From NCBI GenBank assembly GCA_027046525.1, contig JALTYD010000046.1, forward strand, positions 1 through 5,330: DNA of 5,330 bases, given 5' to 3'. The translations under genes and the position numbers were made by a program. Shown piece after piece: positions 1 through 4,302 of this stretch (its first letter is position 1; every line of letters begins with the position of its first letter). The notes under the pieces are model-generated. The model did not search any database. It was not told the DNA's origin and saw nothing but the letters and a program-made list of their open reading frames with translations. Source of the stretch: Pyrodictiaceae archaeon (GTDB taxonomy: Archaea > Thermoproteota > Thermoprotei_A > Sulfolobales > Pyrodictiaceae).

Positions 1-119
1 TTATTCGTAGGAGAGTACATCCACCCAAAGCTATAAACTCTACCTGTATCATCGAGGCTGAAATTTCTGTCGACTCTAAAACTACCCCTATAGACTTGTC
101 TAGATCTAATAGTATTCAT
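1..119 (-). CDS. Probable 5' part of an unrecognised protein gene, cut by the left edge
   Basis: An open minus-strand frame starts at an ATG (117-119) and continues without a stop to the window edge, giving 39 codons. The peptide begins MNTIRSRQVYRG and includes RVDRNFSLDD and SFGWMYSP. It looks like the soluble start of a real protein and has no signal peptide or membrane segment. A GGTGGT motif (126-131) lies 6 nt upstream of the ATG, the same type of ribosome-binding site used by the genes at 1219-1752 and 937-1218. Codon choice (AGA, AGG, GTA, TCT, GGT) matches the neighbours. The frame stays open upstream of the ATG into the phosphatase gene, so a longer product is possible, but the ribosome site favours 119. 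The gene would be divergent from the phosphatase. I recognise no family. A chance open frame remains possible because the visible part is short. Confidence 0.45.
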   Translation of the reverse strand, partial: MNTIRSRQVYRGSFRVDRNFSLDDTGRVYSFGWMYSPTN

Positions 120-125
120 GTATAA

Positions 126-131
126 ACCACC
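126..131 (-). promoter_or_regulatory. Ribosome-binding site for the left-edge gene
   Basis: GGTGGT on the minus strand lies 6 nt before the ATG at 119. It matches the crenarchaeal anti-Shine-Dalgarno (GGTGATC-type pairing) and is the main reason for choosing this ATG. The A/T-rich boxes at 170-178 (TTTTTATCC) and 191-200 (TCTATATTTC) on the same strand are candidate box A elements for this gene, giving leaders of roughly 30 to 50 nt. Confidence 0.4.
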
Positions 132-218
132 AGTAGAGTAGAGACTACCTACGTACTGTATAGAATTAGGGATAAAAATCTTTGCACAAGGAAATATAGA
201 TTGTAGGAACAAGTATTC

Positions 219-226
219 AATATACT
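219..226 (+). promoter_or_regulatory. Candidate box A (TATA) promoter of the HAD phosphatase gene
   Basis: AATATACT is the best TATA-like element upstream of the plus-strand gene. An archaeal box A usually sits about 26 nt before the transcription start, which would place the start near 249, just before the GTG at 254. This would imply an almost leaderless message beginning at 254 rather than at 239. A second A/T-rich element at 191-199 would give a longer leader that includes the GGTG at 241-244. The choice between them is unresolved. Confidence 0.35.
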
Positions 227-238
227 TGAAAACAACTA

Positions 239-928
239 GTGGTGTTTCTCGCTGTGAGAATCAACAAGAGGTGTAGAGTTAAGCTAGTCGTTTTCGATGT
301 CGATGGAGTACTAGTACCCATAAGGAGTAGTTGGGGCTATATACACGAGAAACTAGGTACACTACGAGAGTCGAAGCTAAACTATCATTTATTCAGAGAA
401 AAGAAAATAGGTTACTGGGAGTGGATGTACCTAGATACTCTTGCATGGATTGAGGCCCGCCCTGGTATAACTAAGTGGGATCTAGAAAAGCTATTTAGAG
501 AGATAGAAATACCACTTGTTGTTAGAAAAGCTTTTAACAAAGTTAAACAGAGAGGACTTGTAACTGCTCTTGTGAGCGGTGGTGTGGATGTACTTGTATC
601 TAGAATTGCTAATGAGTTAAGAGCTGATTATTGGGTTTCTCCACAACTAGCATTTGATCCATGGGGGCGTCTAATACCTGGTGGTCTACCTAGGATAGAA
701 GCTGATAGGAAAGATAGAGCAGTACTCTCGCTAGCTAGATCTCTCGGTTTTAGTCTCCGAGAAGTAGCATTTATAGGTGATAGTAAGTGGGACTTAGAAG
801 GTATGAAAGAATCTTGTCTATCAGTTGCAGTAAATATTGGTGATGAAGATGAAGATATAAGGAGGATTGCAGATTATGTTGCTAATGATATAGAAGAAGC
901 TGTTGATGTTGTTCTTAGACATACATAG
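239..928 (+). CDS. HAD-superfamily phosphatase, SerB-like (HAD-IB type)
   Basis: This is a soluble cytoplasmic phosphomonoesterase of the haloacid dehalogenase fold. Motif I is DVDGVL, with nucleophile D20 and acid/base D22. Residues about 40-105 form the helical cap typical of the phosphoserine phosphatase subgroup. Motif II is LVSGG (S113). K158 in the EADRKDR stretch is the likely motif III lysine, and motif IV is GDSKWDLEGM (D181, D185). All four catalytic motifs are intact. The 229-residue length is close to the roughly 210 of SerB proteins. Archaeal relatives are often labelled phosphoserine phosphatase, but many such paralogues have unproven substrates, so I give no symbol. The reported start is GTG at 239. 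GTG at 254 is at least as likely, because GGTG (241-244) lies 9 nt before it and the shorter product starts nearer motif I. Its stop lies 8 bp from the stop of the convergent regulator gene. Confidence 0.9.
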   Translation: MVFLAVRINKRCRVKLVVFDVDGVLVPIRSSWGYIHEKLGTLRESKLNYHLFREKKIGYWEWMYLDTLAWIEARPGITKWDLEKLFREIEIPLVVRKAFNKVKQRGLVTALVSGGVDVLVSRIANELRADYWVSPQLAFDPWGRLIPGGLPRIEADRKDRAVLSLARSLGFSLREVAFIGDSKWDLEGMKESCLSVAVNIGDEDEDIRRIADYVANDIEEAVDVVLRHT

Positions 929-936
929 TATTGTAC

Positions 937-1218
937 CTAGATGATATCTAGTTCAAAATCTCTTAGGAGTTTTCTCAGCCTCTTAAGCTCCCTCAGAAGC
1001 TTATAGCCTTTCTGTGTCATTTCTAGGTATCTACTCCTCCCCTCCTCTCTTAGTGTTAGAATCTTCTTATCCACGAGGTCTTCTACTATTGGTAGGAGTC
1101 TATCGTAGGGCATATTAGCTGATGTTGCTAGCCTAGTTGGTACTATTGGGCCTTGGCTTGCTATATTCTCTAGAATATCTATTACTATCTCTATTCTTGT
1201 CCTCTTCTGCTTCTTCAC
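937..1218 (-). CDS. Archaeal winged-helix transcriptional regulator
   Basis: This is a 93-residue basic DNA-binding protein with the layout of the archaeal one-domain winged-helix family (COG3432 / HTH_45 type, related in design to ArnR1 and Sso10a). Helix 1 spans about residues 7-21, helix 2 about 26-34 (PTRLATSANM), and the recognition helix about 37-50 (PYDRLLPIVEDLVDKK). The wing follows at about 53-67 (LTLREEGRSRYLEMT). A long leucine- and lysine-rich C-terminal helix (about 69-88) probably forms a dimerising coiled coil. The start is GTG at 1218, supported by GGTGG (1226-1230) 7 nt upstream. The GTG directly abuts the TAG stop of the membrane protein gene, so translation is probably coupled. 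As the last gene of a three-gene operon it is a natural candidate for autoregulation. Its DNA target and signal are unknown. Confidence 0.85.
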   Translation of the reverse strand: MKKQKRTRIEIVIDILENIASQGPIVPTRLATSANMPYDRLLPIVEDLVDKKILTLREEGRSRYLEMTQKGYKLLRELKRLRKLLRDFELDII

Positions 1219-1752
1219 CTACCTGCCACCTTGGGGTAGGGCATAGAATACTGCTAGTGCTGTTGCTACTATACTCCTAGAATACTCTCCTAGTACTAGT
1301 AGGAGTACTCCACTACTGCTTGGGAGTAGGAATAAGCTTGCTAGTCTTAGAATAAAACCTATACTTAGACTAGCTACTAGTATCTTTGCTACTCCTCTAA
1401 ATCTATAAGATGCTATTAGTGCTGCTACTGTAGCAATAGCATCTGATAGTATAGGTAGTAGAGCTGGGAGAGTTATTGTATATAGTTTCTTCCTAGATGT
1501 AAATATTATCGTGAAGCCGGCAGCTGAGAAAATCGATGTAGCTACATAGAAAGTATAAGCTATTCTCCCACTTGAGAGAATAGCTATTGTAGCAGAGACT
1601 TGCGCTAGTGCTAGTACTATAAACCCATTAGCAGTATCTATAGATCCACCTATACTACGAGCTATCCTAGCTAGTACAAATGCGATATAAGCAAAAGCTA
1701 ATGCTCCAACTAGATCTACTACTGCTACAGATACTTCAAGGACAGTGGCCAT
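1219..1752 (-). CDS. Six-helix integral membrane protein of unknown function
   Basis: The 177-residue product is almost entirely hydrophobic. About six membrane segments can be placed, near residues 7-29, 43-60, 65-84, 94-115, 121-142 and 147-172. Short charged loops lie between them (RSIGGS, TSRKK, SYRFRG). The positive residues of the loops after segments 1, 3 and perhaps 5 suggest these are cytoplasmic. Polar residues inside helices include D13, D104 and E156, with R159 close by in GEYSRS. No transporter, cytochrome or rhodopsin signature is visible: there is no paired-histidine haem motif and no retinal lysine pattern. I do not recognise the family. The ATG start at 1752 has a strong GGTGGT ribosome site (1760-1765) 7 nt upstream and overlaps the previous gene by 17 bp. 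Its downstream neighbour is a winged-helix regulator at 0 bp spacing, so it may be the membrane partner of that regulator. That role is inferred. Confidence 0.8.
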   Translation of the reverse strand: MATVLEVSVAVVDLVGALAFAYIAFVLARIARSIGGSIDTANGFIVLALAQVSATIAILSSGRIAYTFYVATSIFSAAGFTIIFTSRKKLYTITLPALLPILSDAIATVAALIASYRFRGVAKILVASLSIGFILRLASLFLLPSSSGVLLLVLGEYSRSIVATALAVFYALPQGGR

Positions 1753-2296
1753 GCATCATACCACCACGGCCTACTCCTTGTCCAGGCGCTCCTGGGCTAG
1801 GACATGCACCAAAGTGGCCAAGCCATTTTAAACTAATAGTCCTCTTCTCTGCCTGGATTTTAAGCTCTGTAGCTACTAGTACTTCTCTAGGTCCCTCACC
1901 AGGTATATCTAGTTTCGCTATATAGCCCTTGACATCTACTATGCCTCCGCTTCTGAGATACTCGTATACATCTCTGTGCATAATAATGTACTCTTCACCT
2001 TCTATACTAGCACTCCACATACCTGGTGCAGGATAGATAAGCCTACCTAAGAGGTATACTAATCCTCTATCACCTACTCTAATTTCTCCACTACTCCAAG
2101 CTTCTCCTCTGTAGCACGCAGCATGGCTTACAGATACAACTAGTGAATCGAGTAGTGGTGCTTCCAGAGGCTTCCCAGCTACTTCTCTACTAATATAGTC
2201 TAGACTAGGTGTATCTGGGTAGCTCATATATGCTACTACTGTCACAAATACTGCTAGTACTAGTATAATAGTAGTTGTACTAGAGAGCTTCACCAT
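1736..2296 (-). CDS. Membrane-anchored extracytoplasmic protein, OB-like domain, Met/His/Cys tail
   Basis: This 186-residue protein opens with one hydrophobic segment (about 8-25, TIILVLAVFVTVVAYM). It is either an uncleaved anchor or a signal peptide, so the rest probably faces outward. From about residue 74 to 150 the pattern is strands YLLGRLIY, WSASIEG and EEYIIM, a helix HRDVYEYLRSG, then strands IVDVKGYIAKLD and REVLVATELKI. That order resembles an OB-fold barrel. Possible metal ligands are H58, C61, M106/H107, H161, C165 and the tail GGMMHGHCP (M180, M181, H182, H184, C185). I recognise no named family, and copper, silver or haem handling is only a hypothesis. It is the first gene of the operon that runs to 937. 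The ATG at 2296 has AGGTG (2308-2312) 11 nt upstream. The Met/His tail lies over the ribosome site and start codon of the next gene, which may partly dictate its composition. Confidence 0.75.
   Translation of the reverse strand: MVKLSSTTTIILVLAVFVTVVAYMSYPDTPSLDYISREVAGKPLEAPLLDSLVVSVSHAACYRGEAWSSGEIRVGDRGLVYLLGRLIYPAPGMWSASIEGEEYIIMHRDVYEYLRSGGIVDVKGYIAKLDIPGEGPREVLVATELKIQAEKRTISLKWLGHFGACPSPGAPGQGVGRGGMMHGHCP
1760..1765 (-). promoter_or_regulatory. Ribosome-binding site of the six-helix membrane protein, inside the preceding gene
   Basis: GGTGGT on the minus strand lies 7 nt before the ATG at 1752. It is also read as Gly-Gly in the tail of the anchored protein. This supports the 17-bp overlapping start and translational linkage of the two genes. 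Confidence 0.7.
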
Positions 2297-2356
2297 TCTC
2301 TACACAGCACCTTTCTCCAAGTTTAGATATTGAGTAAACCTAATTATACTGAATGG

Positions 2357-2367
2357 TTTAAAAAACT
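2357..2367 (-). promoter_or_regulatory. Box A promoter of the anchored protein / membrane protein / regulator operon
   Basis: On the minus strand the sequence reads GTTTTTTAAA, close to the TTTTTAAA box A common in crenarchaeal promoters. A transcription start about 26 nt downstream would fall near 2335, giving a leader of about 39 nt that includes the AGGTG ribosome site (2308-2312) before the ATG at 2296. An alternative A/T element (TATAATTA, about 2342-2349) would give a shorter leader. Confidence 0.5.
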
Positions 2368-2380
2368 AAGAGATATGTGA

Positions 2381-2393
2381 GAAAAAACAAATA
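2381..2393 (-). terminator. T-tract terminator of the methionine-rich protein gene
   Basis: On the minus strand, 19-31 nt beyond the stop codon at 2413, the sequence reads TTTGTTTTTTCTC. Archaeal RNA polymerase terminates at T-rich non-template tracts without needing a hairpin. The position between this stop codon and the next promoter (2357-2367) suggests that the single gene at 2413-3045 is transcribed separately from the downstream operon. Confidence 0.5.
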
Positions 2394-2412
2394 GTACACA
2401 TATACTAGTTAC

Positions 2413-3045
2413 TTAGCTAGTTTCTACTGTTTCGTAGTAGTGTGGGATAACATAGATACTAGAATCTACTTCAATAGCTACTACGGGTAGCAGCTCCATC
2501 ATACCAGCTTCTCTGAGACTCGTTACTACTACTTCTTGGCCTTCTCTAAGATTATCAACTAGCCATTCACCAAATACTAGATAACCATTACTCTTATCAA
2601 CATACATCCCAGCTAGCTTGAAAGACACTATAGTATTATTACCTATGAGTACTTCTACTATATCTCTATCTCTATCAACACCTACTATAGTACCTGTTAC
2701 TTCTACTAGCTCTCTCATAGTACTGTACTTCTCCTCATACTCTCTCATGTGTTCTTCGCATTCCTCCATACCATACATCCCCATCATACCATACATCGGC
2801 CATTCTCCATACTCACTATTAGCTCCATAGCTAGATCCTCTACCATCACTTCTATCTCTACTACTATACTCTCTATAACTCATCATCGGCATTCCCCATC
2901 TATCGCCGCTCATCATATGATCTTCTGAGCTACTATAGGTATTGAATGGTGCTCTATCACCGCTGTGGCTTATAGCTAGATATGTACCACCTAGAAATAA
3001 TACAGCTACTGCTAAACCTATTACTACTATAGTCAAGTTATTCAA
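2413..3045 (-). CDS. Membrane-anchored extracytoplasmic methionine-rich protein with OB-like domain
   Basis: The 210-residue product starts with one hydrophobic segment (about 4-26), a likely membrane anchor or signal peptide. A low-complexity outward segment follows (about 28-110), rich in Ser, Tyr, Gly, Asp and above all Met. About twelve methionines fall between 44 and 110, including DHMMSGDRWGMPMM and PMYGMMGMYGMEECEEHM, together with H43, C96 and H99. Met clusters of this kind bind Cu(I) or Ag(I) in several unrelated exported copper proteins, so metal binding is a fair inference. Residues about 113-195 look like an OB-type beta barrel (ELVEVTGTIVGVD, TIVSFKLAG, REGQEVVVTS). CusF and CcmE are known exported OB-fold proteins with metal or haem roles, but I cannot show homology. 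The start is TTG at 3045, backed by AGGTGA (3054-3059) 8 nt upstream. The only nearby GTG frame upstream is closed by a stop. It has its own promoter and terminator. Confidence 0.75.
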   Translation of the reverse strand: MNNLTIVVIGLAVAVLFLGGTYLAISHSGDRAPFNTYSSSEDHMMSGDRWGMPMMSYREYSSRDRSDGRGSSYGANSEYGEWPMYGMMGMYGMEECEEHMREYEEKYSTMRELVEVTGTIVGVDRDRDIVEVLIGNNTIVSFKLAGMYVDKSNGYLVFGEWLVDNLREGQEVVVTSLREAGMMELLPVVAIEVDSSIYVIPHYYETVETS

Positions 3046-3053
3046 CTTCTATT

Positions 3054-3059
3054 TCACCT
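3054..3059 (-). promoter_or_regulatory. Ribosome-binding site that fixes the TTG start of the methionine-rich protein
   Basis: AGGTGA on the minus strand, 8 nt before TTG at 3045, is the strongest Shine-Dalgarno match in the window. Without it the rare TTG start would be doubtful. Confidence 0.7.
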
Positions 3060-3100
3060 ATACATTTGTTTCTTTACCAGGTATATAGTATGCCAGTAAG

Positions 3101-3110
3101 GTTATATATT
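3101..3110 (-). promoter_or_regulatory. Box A promoter of the methionine-rich protein gene
   Basis: AATATATAAC on the minus strand is a good TATA-type box. A start about 26 nt downstream would be near 3080, giving a leader of about 35 nt with the AGGTGA site inside it. A second TATA-like element, ACTATATACC (3081-3090), could give a shorter leader. The inverted repeat at 3115-3131 begins 4 nt upstream of this box. Confidence 0.5.
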
Positions 3111-3114
3111 AGGG

Positions 3115-3131
3115 ACTCACAAAATGTGAGT
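3115..3131. repeat. Perfect 17-bp inverted repeat beside the promoter (candidate operator)
   Basis: ACTCACA-AAA-TGTGAGT has perfect 7-bp arms and a 3-nt spacer, in the non-coding gap and 4 nt upstream of the candidate box A for the methionine-rich protein. The position over or next to the BRE suits a dimeric regulator acting as repressor or activator. A related half-site, TGTGAG (2376-2381), lies upstream of the promoter of the three-gene operon, but no full palindrome is present there. As an RNA it could also form a short hairpin, though it would lie outside the predicted transcript of 2413-3045. Confidence 0.5.
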
Positions 3132-3174
3132 AAATCCTAGAATAATGGTATATTACTAGAGTAGTCTATACACT

Positions 3175-3191
3175 ATACATATCCTATGTAT
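3175..3191. repeat. Second 17-bp inverted repeat over the stop codon of the FAD dehydrogenase gene
   Basis: ATACATA-TCC-TATGTAT has perfect 7-bp arms and a 3-nt spacer. It has the same geometry as the repeat at 3115-3131, with centres 60 bp apart. It overlaps the TAG stop (3184-3186) of the dehydrogenase gene. It could be a weak A/T-rich hairpin at the end of that message or a second operator. The arm sequences differ (TATGTAT versus TGTGAGT), so a shared protein is uncertain. Confidence 0.4.
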
Positions 3192-4302
3192 CTCCTAGCA
3201 GCATGTATACAACTTTCTCTGCTATAGCTGGTGCAGCTGTGAGTCCTGGAGACTCTATCCCGACGAGATGTACTACTCTAGGTCCTACTGCTCTACTATA
3301 CTCTATTATATAGTCTCTCCAAGATGTTGTTGCTCTCAAACCTACAACTACTTCTACTGGCTCACCCATATCATCTCTTAGTAGTGGTCTAAACTTCTCT
3401 TCTAATGCTCTAAGTGATTCTCTAGTATAGTAGTAGTCGCTACGCGAAGAAGCTTCCTCATATGTTGGTCCTAGTAGTACTCTACCATCGAGCTGTGGTA
3501 TTATACCTCCTCCCTTCGTCTTCTTTCTACCAGCTACTATCGCTGATGCTATTATATTCTCTACTCTGATGTCTCTGTACAGAGCCATAACACCTTTTAC
3601 TGGCTTAATACTATACTTATCACCGAATAACCCTGCTACTCTATCAGCATAGAGACCAGCAGAATTTACTACGTATTTTGCTAGTATTTCTCCCCCCTGT
3701 TTTGTACCTAGTCTTATTCTACTACTTCTATCTACTTCTACTCTATCTACCTCGTTGTTATACATAAAGCTCGCTCCTAAGCTCCTAGCTGTCTTCTCTA
3801 GTTTATCTACTAGTTCTCTACTATCAACTATACCATAGCCTCCTACTAATACTGCGTAGTCTACATCTCTACTTATAAGTGGTTCTACTTCTCGTATTTT
3901 CTGCCTAGATAGTTTCTCTACTTTGAATCCCCAATTTCTATATCTCTTCAACAACCAGTATGCTATTCGTCCTATTACTGCTCCTTTCATACCTCTGGTT
4001 ACTAATAGTGTATCTAGTGGTTCTAATCTATACCCTATTATCTCTGAGTACCTCTTGTGTAGAATATTACCTTCTATGCATAATCTACTCTTTAGGCTAT
4101 TAAATGGAGTCTGTACTACGTGGATAACATTTGCATTACGAGTAGATGCTTCTTGTCCAGGTCTACTATTTTTCTCTACAACTACTACGCTAAGTCTTTT
4201 TTCTAGGAGTAGATATGCTGTAAATAAGCCAATAACACCTGCTCCAATAATAGCTACATCGTATTTCTCAGCCAATTCTACTACATCGCCCCATAAATCC
4301 AT
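3184..4302 (-). CDS. DAO-fold FAD-dependent dehydrogenase (L-2-hydroxyglutarate oxidase / GlpA type)
   Basis: This is a flavoenzyme of the D-amino-acid-oxidase fold, of the COG0579 kind that includes L-2-hydroxyglutarate dehydrogenase (LhgO) and proteins labelled glycerol-3-phosphate dehydrogenase. The N-terminal Rossmann motif is DVAIIGAGVIG (15-25), with the ribose-binding acid in VVVVEK (E43). The family stretch TRNANVIH (54-61) and SLKSRLCIEGN (69-79) follow. Later come VVNSAGLYAD (211-220), LLGPT (276-280), GLRATT (321-326) and the C-terminal FAD loop GIESPGLTAAPAIA (348-361). At 372 residues it is about full length and looks intact. The likely job is oxidation of a 2-hydroxy acid or glycerol 3-phosphate at the inner face of the membrane, with electrons leaving to a quinone or iron-sulphur partner not seen here. 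The gene overlaps the upstream flavoenzyme by 35 bp if ATG 4302 is used. TTG at 4275 is a serious alternative, with an 8-bp overlap and GGCGAT 9 nt upstream. The exact substrate is unknown. Confidence 0.85.
   Translation of the reverse strand: MDLWGDVVELAEKYDVAIIGAGVIGLFTAYLLLEKRLSVVVVEKNSRPGQEASTRNANVIHVVQTPFNSLKSRLCIEGNILHKRYSEIIGYRLEPLDTLLVTRGMKGAVIGRIAYWLLKRYRNWGFKVEKLSRQKIREVEPLISRDVDYAVLVGGYGIVDSRELVDKLEKTARSLGASFMYNNEVDRVEVDRSSRIRLGTKQGGEILAKYVVNSAGLYADRVAGLFGDKYSIKPVKGVMALYRDIRVENIIASAIVAGRKKTKGGGIIPQLDGRVLLGPTYEEASSRSDYYYTRESLRALEEKFRPLLRDDMGEPVEVVVGLRATTSWRDYIIEYSRAVGPRVVHLVGIESPGLTAAPAIAEKVVYMLLGDT

Noticed and set aside
3..125. Open plus-strand frame at the left edge ending at TAA near 123-125
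   Set aside because: It could be the end of a gene, but its peptide (RRRVHPPKAINST and onward) looks less protein-like than the minus-strand frame, which also has a ribosome site and start codon.
1287..1305. Near-perfect inverted repeat CTCCTAGTACTAGTAGGAG and the adjoining GGAGTACTCC palindrome
   Set aside because: They lie inside the membrane protein gene and follow from its run of CTA, GTA and GGA codons (Leu-Val-Leu-Gly), so coding explains them.
1680..1925. Open plus-strand frame of 81 codons
   Set aside because: It lies opposite two well-supported minus-strand genes, has a Pro/Ser/Leu-rich composition typical of an antisense frame, and has no ribosome site.
2201..2290. Dense TACTAGTA-like repeats that suggested a short tandem or CRISPR-like array
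   Set aside because: There are no regular repeat and spacer units. The pattern comes from repeated Val/Leu/Thr codons of the membrane anchor.
2618..2830. Open plus-strand frame of 70 codons rich in Ser/Thr/Ile
   Set aside because: It is the antisense reading of the methionine-rich protein gene and has no independent support.
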